Below are positions 23,994 to 33,400 of a DNA stretch of 59,055 nucleotides, in pieces. Within the stretch, counting starts at the first letter, position 1, and each line of letters opens with the position of its first letter. The position numbers and the translations under genes are program-made. The DNA is from Prevotella sp. (lineage in GTDB: Bacteria; Bacteroidota; Bacteroidia; Bacteroidales; Bacteroidaceae). A model generated the notes under the pieces. It saw only the letters and a program-made list of their open reading frames with translations. It made no database searches and was not told the DNA's origin. The stretch spans positions 1-59,055 of the forward strand of contig JAFVGI010000052.1 in assembly GCA_017475005.1 (NCBI GenBank), read 5' to 3'.

Positions 23994-25367
23994 ATGAAGT
24001 TTAAGGAAGAAATAAACGAAAGCTATACGATGGCGGAGGCCATCAAGGAGGCTCAACGCTGCCTTCATTGTAAGGTGCCACAATGTAAGAAAGGATGTCC
24101 TATCAGCAATGATATCCCTGACTGGATTCATGAACTGAAGAAGGGTAATCTGGGCAATGCCATCAGCATCATTCGTGCCAAGAGTAACCTGCCTGCTGTG
24201 TGTGGCAGAGTATGTGCCCACGAGAAGCAATGTGAGGGAAATTGCGTTCTGGGCAAGAAGGGTTCTCCTGTAAATATCGGTAAGTTGGAGCGCTTTGTAG
24301 CCGACTTTGACTCTGATAATGACTTGACACACGAAGACATAGCAGAAAAGACTCGTGGAAAAATAGCTGTCATTGGAGCAGGTCCTTCAGGTATCACAGT
24401 GGCTGGTGACCTCTCTCGTATGGGCTTTGCTGTAGAGATATTTGAGATGGAAGCACAGTGTGGCGGTGTTCTGCGCTATGGTATTCCTGAATATCGTCTG
24501 CCAAAAGAGGTTGTGGCACGCGAGATACGATATATCGAGAAGATGGGAGTGGTGATTCATCGCAATACTCATGTCGGAGAAAACATCACTATCGAAAGCC
24601 TCTTCGCACAAGGCTTTGATGCTATCTTCATTGGCACAGGACTCAGTAAGCCAAAGTCGCTGGAGATACCTATTTGGCAGAATGGTCGTTGCATCTCTGA
24701 AGGAGAGGGAGCCGTAAAGTGTGGTGACCTGCAGCGCATTCGTCTGGCAACCCATTTCCTGAGGCGTGTGGAACTGATTTCCGAAGGCTTTATGAATCGT
24801 GAAGAGCTGCCTGTTGATGTGGGAGCAAAGGTGTTTGTCATAGGTTGTGGAAACACTGCTATGGATGCTTCCAGAACAGCCTTGCGAATAGGAGCCTCTT
24901 CTGTGGATGTGATATACAACAAGGGTATCGACACTATGTCTGCCCTGCATGCCGAATATGATGATGCTGTCAAAGAAGGGGTGCAGTTCAGGTGGTGGAG
25001 CAACATAACTGAAATACATGTTGATGACAAGCTGGATATAACGGAGATAGTGCTTGAGACGAAAGAACCTGATAAAGAGGCTGTTCGTCAGGTGTTGCCA
25101 GCCAACAACATCATCTTTGCTATTGGAGCGATACCTGCCACAAGAATTGTTCGTTCTACATCAGGATTGGAGAATGATGACCATAACTTCCTCATCACAC
25201 GCGATGTGCCTTATGGTATGACAACCCGAAAGGGTGTCTTCGCAGGCGGCGATGTAGTAGGCAGACAGGCAACTGTGGTACATGCTATGCAGGATGCAAA
25301 ACAAGTAGCCCAAGGCATAGCACAGTATGTTGATGCAGTAAAACTCCTGAAGATAATAAATGAGTAG
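23994..25367 (+). CDS. gltD: Glutamate synthase small subunit-like NAD(P)H oxidoreductase
   Basis: A 457-residue flavoprotein of the GltD/NfnB type. The N-terminal [4Fe-4S] region has CLHCKVPQCKKGC (Cys23, 26, 31, 35) and CGRVCAHEKQCEGNC near 70-84. Next come an FAD site VIGAGPSG (near 125) and an NADPH site VIGCGNTAMD (near 285). FAGGDVVGRQATVVHAMQDAK follows near the C-terminus. It would deliver electrons from NADPH to a partner such as the glutamate synthase large subunit or NfnA. Neither partner is in the window, so the physiological partner is unknown. Confidence 0.8.
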   Translation: MKFKEEINESYTMAEAIKEAQRCLHCKVPQCKKGCPISNDIPDWIHELKKGNLGNAISIIRAKSNLPAVCGRVCAHEKQCEGNCVLGKKGSPVNIGKLERFVADFDSDNDLTHEDIAEKTRGKIAVIGAGPSGITVAGDLSRMGFAVEIFEMEAQCGGVLRYGIPEYRLPKEVVAREIRYIEKMGVVIHRNTHVGENITIESLFAQGFDAIFIGTGLSKPKSLEIPIWQNGRCISEGEGAVKCGDLQRIRLATHFLRRVELISEGFMNREELPVDVGAKVFVIGCGNTAMDASRTALRIGASSVDVIYNKGIDTMSALHAEYDDAVKEGVQFRWWSNITEIHVDDKLDITEIVLETKEPDKEAVRQVLPANNIIFAIGAIPATRIVRSTSGLENDDHNFLITRDVPYGMTTRKGVFAGGDVVGRQATVVHAMQDAKQVAQGIAQYVDAVKLLKIINE

Positions 25368-25390
25368 TTAAGAATGTTTAAGAGTCTAAG

Positions 25391-27523
25391 ATGTTTAAGT
25401 CATTGAGAAGAGTTCTATTTTATATTGCAATATTTGTCACACTTGGTGTGCAGGGCGCTCCCATAGACAGGAGGGCTTTGGTAGAGAGGAATAATCCTAT
25501 TGTGACGAGTGTTGACACCTTGGCGTCGCTGAGTGTTGGAAATGGACATTTTGCCTTTACGACAGACGTGACAGGATTGCAGACATTCCCAGAATATTAC
25601 CATAATGGTGTGCCCCTCGGAACACAGAGCGAATGGGGCTGGCACAGCTTTGACAATCCACAGAATCTGAGGATTGAGGAGTCGTATAAGATGGAGGACT
25701 TCGGACACGGACACAGAGAACTCTATGCTACAGAATTCAAGGAGCAGGGAAGAGCTCGCGATGCAGCAAACTGGTATCGAAGCAATCCTCACAGAATGCA
25801 CCTGGGATGCATAGGACTGGAGATAGAAGGACTTAATCCACACGATATAAAAGATGCTAAGCAGAAGCTGGATATGTGGAATGGCATGATAGCTGCTGAC
25901 TTCAAGGCGAAGGGTGCGAGATACTCGGTAAAGACGGTGTGCCACCCAGAGAGGGATATAGTGGCTGGAAAGGTGACAACAGACAAGGGTAAAGCTGCCA
26001 TAAACCTGCGCTTCCCTTACCCCACAGGAAAGCATAGCGACGATGCCTGCGACTGGAAGCAGAATGACAAACACCAGACAGAATTGGTAAGCGTTACTCC
26101 TGGACATGCTGTGCTGAAAAGAATCCTCGACAAGACTACATACTTCGTCTCTATCAGATGGGAGGAGAATGCAGAGCTGAAGGAGAAAGAAAAGAACTAT
26201 TGGGTATTAGTGGCCAATGGCAAACAACTGACATTCTCTTGCGAGTTTCTGAAAGAACAGAAGAATCAAGAGGCTGAGACATTCGCCTCTGTTACAAAGA
26301 AGGCAGCAGACAACTGGCAGAAATTCTGGAAAGAAGGAGCTGCAGTAGATTTCTCACTTTGCAAAGACAAGAGAGCCAAAGAACTGGAGCGCAGAGTGGT
26401 GTTGAGCCAGTATCTGCTTGCTATACAATGCTGCGGAAACACTCCACCACAAGAGACAGGACTGACATATAATTCCTGGTTCGGAAAATTCCACATGGAG
26501 ATGATATGGTGGCATCAGTCATGGTTACCTCTGTGGGGACATGAAAAGATGTTGGAACGCACCTTGAACTGGTATATCAGCGCTGAACCAAAAGCACGAG
26601 AAATCGCTATGCGACAGGGCTTTAAAGGCATCAGATGGATGAAGATGACAGACCCCAGCGGAGAAGAGGCTCCATCAAGGGTCGGCAGCTACCTGATATG
26701 GCAACAGCCACACCTGATATATCTTGCAGAAATGGTATATAGAAACCTGTCTGCAGAAGATAAGGAAAAGATGTTGCAGAAGTATGGAAGGCTTATAGAT
26801 GAGACAGCGGAATTCATGGCTGATATGGCAACATACGACGAAGCAAACAATCGCTATATATTAAAAGGTATAATACCAGCACAAGAGACTCTGAAGGCTT
26901 CTGTGACATATAATCCTCCATTTGAATTGGCTTATTGGTATCAAGGCTTGAAGATAGCAAACCAATGGAGAGAAAGAAGAGGCTTGGGACGGAACACGAA
27001 ATGGGACAATGTGATAAACAAACTGTCACCACTTGCTGCTGGAACAGGAGAGAATGGAGAAGAGTTTTATCTGGCTGCAGAATCGGCTCCAGAGACTTAT
27101 AGCACCCTGGCTCTCATCAGTGATCATCCTGCCGTTTTGGGAGCTGTCGGCATACTGCCAAAGAGCAGACTTGTGGATGATAAAATAATGAAGCAGACCA
27201 GCGACTGGATATGGAAAGGTTGGAACTGGGACAAGACATGGGGATGGGATTACCCAATGGTAGCAATGAATGCTGCACGCCTGGGGGAACCATCTAAAGC
27301 TGTCGATGCACTATTGATGGACAAACGCACCAATACATACCTGAAGAATGGACATAACTACCAAGATGGTCGCCTGAGATGTTACCTGCCTGGTAATGGA
27401 GGATTGCTTACAGCAGTGGCTATGATGTGTGCAGGATGGGATGGGTGCACAGAAATAAATCCAGGCTTCCCAAAAGACGGAAAATGGAATGTTCGCTGGG
27501 AAGGGCTGAAGAGAATGCCGTAA
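25391..27523 (+). CDS. Secreted six-hairpin glycosidase-like protein
   Basis: A 710-residue protein with a signal peptide (1-22, GVQGAP). Early residues SLSVGNGHFAFTTDVTGLQTFP resemble the N-terminal beta-sandwich of GH65/GH95-type (alpha/alpha)6 enzymes. The second half has conserved aromatic helices (WFGKFHMEMIWWHQSWLPLW; WKGWNWDKTWGWDYPMVAMN). Candidate acids include Glu375 in the HMEM segment and the Asp residues of the last motif. The substrate is unknown and no CAZy family can be assigned by eye. No lipobox or type IX C-terminal domain is visible, so it is probably periplasmic. It begins 23 bases after gltD, but the functions look unrelated. Confidence 0.6.
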   Translation: MFKSLRRVLFYIAIFVTLGVQGAPIDRRALVERNNPIVTSVDTLASLSVGNGHFAFTTDVTGLQTFPEYYHNGVPLGTQSEWGWHSFDNPQNLRIEESYKMEDFGHGHRELYATEFKEQGRARDAANWYRSNPHRMHLGCIGLEIEGLNPHDIKDAKQKLDMWNGMIAADFKAKGARYSVKTVCHPERDIVAGKVTTDKGKAAINLRFPYPTGKHSDDACDWKQNDKHQTELVSVTPGHAVLKRILDKTTYFVSIRWEENAELKEKEKNYWVLVANGKQLTFSCEFLKEQKNQEAETFASVTKKAADNWQKFWKEGAAVDFSLCKDKRAKELERRVVLSQYLLAIQCCGNTPPQETGLTYNSWFGKFHMEMIWWHQSWLPLWGHEKMLERTLNWYISAEPKAREIAMRQGFKGIRWMKMTDPSGEEAPSRVGSYLIWQQPHLIYLAEMVYRNLSAEDKEKMLQKYGRLIDETAEFMADMATYDEANNRYILKGIIPAQETLKASVTYNPPFELAYWYQGLKIANQWRERRGLGRNTKWDNVINKLSPLAAGTGENGEEFYLAAESAPETYSTLALISDHPAVLGAVGILPKSRLVDDKIMKQTSDWIWKGWNWDKTWGWDYPMVAMNAARLGEPSKAVDALLMDKRTNTYLKNGHNYQDGRLRCYLPGNGGLLTAVAMMCAGWDGCTEINPGFPKDGKWNVRWEGLKRMP

Positions 27524-27532
27524 GTAAATTAC

Positions 27533-27672
27533 AATTAGGAATTAGGAATTACGATGTATCGGCTTTGCCGAGGTTGATGTTTGAAGGTAGAAGTTACTTC
27601 CTGCATTGTACTTCCTACTCGCGTAGCGACACATCGTACATCGTACATCGTACTTCTTACTTCGTAATTGCA
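27533..27672. repeat. Repeat element B: hairpin core flanked by heptamers, coding for the PBP4 tail
   Basis: Heptamers aattagg x2 and aattacg at one end; acatcgt x3, acttctt, acttcgt and aattgca at the other. The core has a CGGC/GCCG stem, and acgatgt/acatcgt and gaattacga/tcgtaatt can pair across the element. The order of shared blocks matches element A (18998-19145). The dacB reading frame runs through it. Confidence 0.75.
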
Positions 27673-28854
27673 TAGGATATTGCAGATTTTGTCTTGTAGG
27701 TTGCGTGTTTTGTCTGCATTAAGACAACCATTGACAATGATAGAGAAGGCAAGGTTGTGACCTTCTTTTGTAGTACAATATCCTGCAAGACTTATGACTC
27801 CTGTCAGTGTGCCTGTTTTTGCTCGCACATTATTCTGTGCCTCAGTATCCTTCATGCGCTTTTCGAGAGTACCATCAACGCCTGCTATTGGCAAAGCCTC
27901 GCGCAGATGACGATAGATATTCTCATGGGTAAAGGCATAACGCAAGAAAGCCACCTCTATCTCTGGGGAGAGATAGTTATATAGTGAGAGTCCTGAACCA
28001 TCAGCAAAACGATGGGAGGGAGCAGAGGTCCTGTCATGTGTGAGCTGTGAGGGAGATTCAGCATAAATTTTCTTCAGCAATGCTTCTTCTAAAGCAATAC
28101 CTTTCTTGGCAGTAGAAGGTTTGCCTTGGGTAGCACCAAGATGATAGAGTAGGGTTTCGGCATAGGTGTTGTTGCTGTTCTTCATCACCTTCTCAAGAAT
28201 TTCAGAAATTGAATGGTTGCAAGATGTGAGCCACTGGGCAGACGAAGGACATGCCCACTCAAAGACATTTCCGAGAATCACTATGCCGGCTTTTTGAAGC
28301 GCCTTTGCAAAATTCTGTAGCAGTCCCTCCTTGCGTCCAAAGAGCAGAGAGCAGAGTTCTGGGTTATCATCATCCCAACACCAACCCTGACCATACTTGT
28401 TATCGTTCATAAAGGTGGCATCACCACAGAGGCTGCCAGTGATAGTATCAATACCCATTTTGTATATCTCATCAGCAAGGATGTCAAGGTCACCAGCATT
28501 GAGCTTTGGATCCATTACACCAGTGATGTAGAGATTGCCCTGCAGGCTGCCACGACGTAGCTTATAGACGGAGTCTTCGAGACAGAAGACATAAGAGGTA
28601 TCAATGCGTCCTGTATAGCTGACAGAAGTGGTATAATGATAACAGTCACCAAGTTCGTTGAGTGCAGTAATGCCTGTTATCAGCTTCTGTGTGGAAGCAG
28701 GTCGCATCGTTTGACGGGCATTCCTCTCATAAAGACAGGAGTCGATATCGAGGTCATAAACCATAATGCCGACACTGGAGGTGTTAGCGACTGAAGATGC
28801 TGCCAACAGAGAGTCGAGAGCAAGGGCAAGGCTTACTAAGAGATTACTTATCAT
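27535..28854 (-). CDS. dacB: D-alanyl-D-alanine carboxypeptidase/endopeptidase (PBP4, S13 family)
   Basis: A 439-residue periplasmic enzyme that trims or cleaves peptidoglycan cross-links. N-terminal signal segment (residues 1-22). Active-site motifs are all present: STQK (Ser54, Lys57), SNN (Ser227, Asn229) and KTG (346-348). The enzyme domain ends near residue 394. Residues 395-439 (CNYEVRSTMYDVRC and on) are encoded by repeat element B and have no place in the family, so they look like a tail gained when the repeat took over the old stop codon. The start overlaps nadB by 11 bases. Confidence 0.9.
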   Translation of the reverse strand: MISNLLVSLALALDSLLAASSVANTSSVGIMVYDLDIDSCLYERNARQTMRPASTQKLITGITALNELGDCYHYTTSVSYTGRIDTSYVFCLEDSVYKLRRGSLQGNLYITGVMDPKLNAGDLDILADEIYKMGIDTITGSLCGDATFMNDNKYGQGWCWDDDNPELCSLLFGRKEGLLQNFAKALQKAGIVILGNVFEWACPSSAQWLTSCNHSISEILEKVMKNSNNTYAETLLYHLGATQGKPSTAKKGIALEEALLKKIYAESPSQLTHDRTSAPSHRFADGSGLSLYNYLSPEIEVAFLRYAFTHENIYRHLREALPIAGVDGTLEKRMKDTEAQNNVRAKTGTLTGVISLAGYCTTKEGHNLAFSIIVNGCLNADKTRNLQDKICNILCNYEVRSTMYDVRCVATRVGSTMQEVTSTFKHQPRQSRYIVIPNS

Positions 28855-30430
28855 AAGCGTGAAGAGGGTAGTCGGTAGTGAAATGCAGACCTCTGCATTC
28901 TTTGCGTTCTATAGCCCAACGAGTGATGAGATATCCCACATTAATCATATTACGCAGTTCACAGATATCCCTGCTTGCATAAACACGTTTGAAGAGCGCT
29001 TCTGTCTCTTCATACAGTGTGTCGAGACGCACCCAGGCACGCTTCAGACGAAGGTCGGAACGAAGAATGCCAACATAGTGTGCCATGATAGTGCCAACCT
29101 CATGAACACTCTGGGTAATGAGCACTTTCTCCTCATTAGAAAGAGTACCCTCATCATTCCATTCTGGAACAAGGGTGTTGAAATCATATTCGTCAATGTG
29201 TTCCAGAGAGTGTCGTGACGCTGTCTCTGCATATACCACAGCCTCGATGAGAGAATTTGAAGCAAGACGATTGCCACCATGCAGACCTGTGCAAGAGCAT
29301 TCGCCAAGAGCGTATAGACGCTTGATAGAAGAACAACCGTTAAGATCCACCTTGATGCCTCCACACATGTAATGTGCAGCAGGACGAACAGGAATATATT
29401 CCTTGGTGATGTCGATGCCGATAGAGAGACATTTCTGGTAGATATTTGGGAAGTGATGCTTTGTCTCCTCTGGGTCTTTATGGGTGACATCAAGACATAC
29501 ATGGTCGATGCCATGAATCTTCATCTCCTTATCAATAGCACGAGCCACGATATCACGTGGTGCGAGAGAGAGACGTTCGTCATACTTCTCCATGAAGGTC
29601 TCGCCAGTAGGCAGTTTCAATATGCCACCATAGCCACGCATAGCCTCTGTGATAAGGTAAGCAGGATGTGTCTCAGATGGGTTGTAGAGTGAGGTAGGGT
29701 GGAACTGCACAAATTCCATATCAGCCACTGTTCCCTTAGCACGATATACCATTGCCTCACCATCACCAGTAGCAATGACAGGATTGGTGGTGGTTTGATA
29801 TACTGCACCACAACCGCCAGTACACATTACTGTAACCTTTGACAGATAGGTATCTACCTTCTGTGTGTCAGGGTTGAGGACATAGGCTCCGAAACACTCA
29901 ATATCAGGGGTGCGACGAGTTACCTCAACACCAAGATGGTGCTGGGTGATAATCTCGACAGCAAAATGATTTTCCTTTATCTCGATATCAGGATTTCTGC
30001 GCACAGCCTCCATCAGCCCTCGCTGTATCTCGAAACCAGTATCATCAGCATGGTGCAGAATACGGAATTCAGAATGACCACCTTCTCTGTGCAGGTCGAA
30101 TTCACCTTCTTCATTTTTATCGAAGTTGACACCCCATGAAACTAGTTCCTTAATCTGTGACGGTCCCATGCGCACCACTTGTTCTACAGCGGCTCTGTCG
30201 GAGATAAAATCACCAGCTATCATAGTGTCTTCGATGTGCTTCTCGAAGTTATCCTTTATGATATTGGTAACTGAAGCAATACCACCTTGTGCACGAGCAG
30301 TATTTGCTTCGTCCAGAGTTGTCTTACAGATGAGACAGATGCGTCCTTTATGGGCTTTTGCCACCTTCAGGGCATAGCTCATACCGGCGACGCCGGAACC
30401 GATGATAAGAAAATCGTACTTGTATATCAT
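28844..30430 (-). CDS. nadB: L-aspartate oxidase
   Basis: A 528-residue FAD enzyme for the first step of de novo NAD synthesis (aspartate to iminoaspartate). FAD motif FLIIGSGVAGMSYAL (7-21). Also ARAQGGIASV, QFHPTSLYNP and the catalytic region with RPAAHYMCGGI and GECSCTGLHGGNRLASNSL. The C-terminal helical domain is complete. It follows sprA by one base and overlaps dacB, so it lies in the ruvA-sprA-nadB-dacB unit. nadA and nadC are not here. Confidence 0.95.
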   Translation of the reverse strand: MIYKYDFLIIGSGVAGMSYALKVAKAHKGRICLICKTTLDEANTARAQGGIASVTNIIKDNFEKHIEDTMIAGDFISDRAAVEQVVRMGPSQIKELVSWGVNFDKNEEGEFDLHREGGHSEFRILHHADDTGFEIQRGLMEAVRRNPDIEIKENHFAVEIITQHHLGVEVTRRTPDIECFGAYVLNPDTQKVDTYLSKVTVMCTGGCGAVYQTTTNPVIATGDGEAMVYRAKGTVADMEFVQFHPTSLYNPSETHPAYLITEAMRGYGGILKLPTGETFMEKYDERLSLAPRDIVARAIDKEMKIHGIDHVCLDVTHKDPEETKHHFPNIYQKCLSIGIDITKEYIPVRPAAHYMCGGIKVDLNGCSSIKRLYALGECSCTGLHGGNRLASNSLIEAVVYAETASRHSLEHIDEYDFNTLVPEWNDEGTLSNEEKVLITQSVHEVGTIMAHYVGILRSDLRLKRAWVRLDTLYEETEALFKRVYASRDICELRNMINVGYLITRWAIERKECRGLHFTTDYPLHAYDK

Positions 30431-30431
30431 A

Positions 30432-33400
30432 TTATCTGGTTAAAGAGAATTTCATTGATAGTCCGAAATCTTGTGTTACTGTTGGATATGATGATGCAGA
30501 CAGCAATGGAGTATTGCTCTGTCTGTCATAATAAAAACTCATAGTAAGCAAGCGAGAAAGACTGTAGTCAGCAGTGAAGGCAAGCTTAAAGGCATTGTTG
30601 CCTGATGTTGCCTGAGATGATACTGATGCAATATCTCGCGTGATGGCAGCCTGCTTGCGCAAAGAGACATCAAGACGCAGGTTCAAATCGTGGGCAAAGC
30701 CCTTACTCTTATTGTTCTGTGCAGAAGTTCTCTTAGTGTTAGGCTTGTTAGTGCTATCATCATCGCCACGATTGTTTCTGCTGTTCTTAGCAGCCATCAT
30801 CTTTGCCTTGCTACGAATGAAGCGGAAATCGGCAATCTTGTATCCTACACCAAATACCCAGTCTTTTGAAAGGGTCTCATTGAGCTGTACAGATGTCATT
30901 GAGAGTGTCATCACACGAGTGGTGCGATATTCTGCCTTGAAGGTGAGGTTGTTTGGCAATGTGAAGTCTAATCCCAACAATGGAGAGAATGCCTCATTGA
31001 TGCTGACAGTTGAGATATTGAACATTGAATTAGGAACAGGATTGCCAGTTGTGGTACTGGTGACAAATCCAATATCGTCACCCATGAATGACTTATAGGT
31101 AGAATAAGAACTATAGGCACCAACAGCATAGATGCTCTTGTAGCCATGATTGATATTAACACTCTTGAAGTGATCCCTAATCCATGGGAGATTTCCAAGT
31201 CCACTATATTTCAGTGACCAGTTAGGGAGCATGCGGGCAATAGTAGGGAACAGCTTAAGGCTCTTATAGCCAGTATAAGCATTTAGGAATGCTGGTACCA
31301 TGACATCAGCAGAATAGAGTTCTACAGGTGTCTTGTCAGCACTGAATTTTGTACCAGAATATGTCGTTCCTGCTGGATAGACAGTGTTTTCATATTGTGC
31401 CTGAACACGTTGGCGATATCCCTCAAGAGAGCCACAGAATTTCTCGAAGGCAGCAGAATGGTAACCATTATTAGCATCTCCCATACCTGCTAGGGCAGAA
31501 GAGATGGAAATGGTTGTCATTGAGAATGAACCGCTGTGGGTGGTAGGATTGCCGTCATACATATATTGGACAGACTTTGAGCGAGTATGGGTGTGTGCCA
31601 TATTCATGTCTATCTTGAAATTCTTGAATGGTTCGAGGGTGAACTTTATCTGCAGGTCTTCTGTCTTGCTGATTGTTGCTGGAGAAGCATAATCAGAAGA
31701 ACTGAGCAACCATCCTCTGCTGCGTGCTTTCTCGATATAGTCATCATCTATGAAACCAAAGGCAAAGTCAAGGCCTGGTGACATAGCATCAGAAACATTC
31801 TTCTGGCCAAAGACATCACCTACATTATTCATGAAGCCTGGCAGGGTGAGAGAATACTGATTCTTGTATGAAGCGCTGATATTGCGTACCATCATGGCAA
31901 AGCGTGATACATACTCCAGAGCTTTATACCAACCCTTATCCTCAAGCGGTTCCAGAGCAAGGACAGAAACCTTCATCTTCACTGCGGAGTCAGCCTTGTT
32001 GAAGACCATAATCTTGTTCTCGTCAACCTTCTTGAACTTAATAGGTAAAGACTTGCCATCTTCATCTTTTGCAGAGACAATGATGCGCTTGGTCTTCTTT
32101 CCGTGAGTAATAACCATTGAGGTGTCGGCCGGAATGGTAACAAGTTTTGAGAAGGTATTCTTCTTCTGTTGTGCCAACAGATTTGCTTGTTTCTCTTCTG
32201 CAGTAGGTTGGGCAATCTTCTTCTTAGCATCTTCTGGAGACTGCTCTTCGCCTTCTGCTGCCAGTTCTGTCTTGGATTTCTTCTTAGGAGTTTCTTTCTT
32301 TGTTGTATTGGACTTATTACCACTCTTATTAAACTTATCATTTACCTTCTTCAGGAATGGTATATGGTTATAGAGTTTCTCCATAGCCATAGAAGAGTTG
32401 ATGTTTATGGTGCGATTGCTGGTTATGGTGTGTCCATACTTTATCACACCAAATTCATCAGCAGAACCGCGTGCCCAATGGTATGTTGAAGAATATGTTC
32501 CATCAGCATTGAGCCAATCGAAGATAGGCATCATATTGAGAGGCAACTTGTATGAAGCACTGAAATTCTGATTGTAGTCGAGAGGAGAACCCATGTGCTT
32601 GATGCTCTGCCATACAGAGTCCTTCCATACTGCATAATCATCAGGGGCAAGGTCTTTGTTGATCTGACGGATATTCTTTGGCTCTTCTATTTCTGCACGT
32701 GTAGCACTCTGGAAGGAGAGGTGGAGATTCTTGGTGAGATCCCAACGTATTGAGAGGTCTCTGTTCCACAGGAATTGTGAAGAATAGGTGACAAGAGAAT
32801 CGTTTACATTCTCAAGGTTTTCGAGGTCTCGTTCCAGAGTCTCTGAATAGCTTCTTGTCATCTCTGTGTTGGCAGAGATATTCTGAGGCATATAGTTGAA
32901 GGCCCACTTCTTCAGGATTTCTGCATATTTAGACTTTGTCTTCCATTTCTTGAATGGCTCAAAAGGCTTATAGACAGGAACCCATGAATAGTTGATAGCA
33001 CCACGCCAGTTGTCTTCATTATCATATACCAGTGTCTGTCCGTCAGAGTGCTTGCTTGAGTGGCTGTATGAGAATGAGAAGTTTGCTGGGTCATAAGGCA
33101 TAGGATGCCTCTTTGTAGCAATGCCGAAACGTACTCCTGAGAGGGAGAGATTCTTGTTGACAGTCCTTGCTACAGCAATGCTTTCGATAGAGTCTTTCTC
33201 ATGTTTGTCAGTAGCACTCTCAAGGGCATCCTCAAGCAACATATCAGTATCAAGAGGATTGAACTTAGGAGATGTGCGTTCCTTAGTATAACTATAGTAG
33301 AATGGTATTGTTGCCTTCGCCTTTTCAGGGAAGAACTTACCCAATTCCAAACTTGTGGTTATAGAATAGGTACTATACTTGTCCTGTGTGCGCTCTGTCA

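Noticed and set aside
24387-25030. Minus-strand frames over gltD (210 and 153 codons)
   Set aside because: They mirror the gltD reading frame, lack start signals and have no recognisable domain.
30640-31098. Plus-strand hydrophobic frame of 152 codons inside sprA
   Set aside because: Antisense to an intact sprA; Leu-rich shadow of Lys/Asn/Ser codons.
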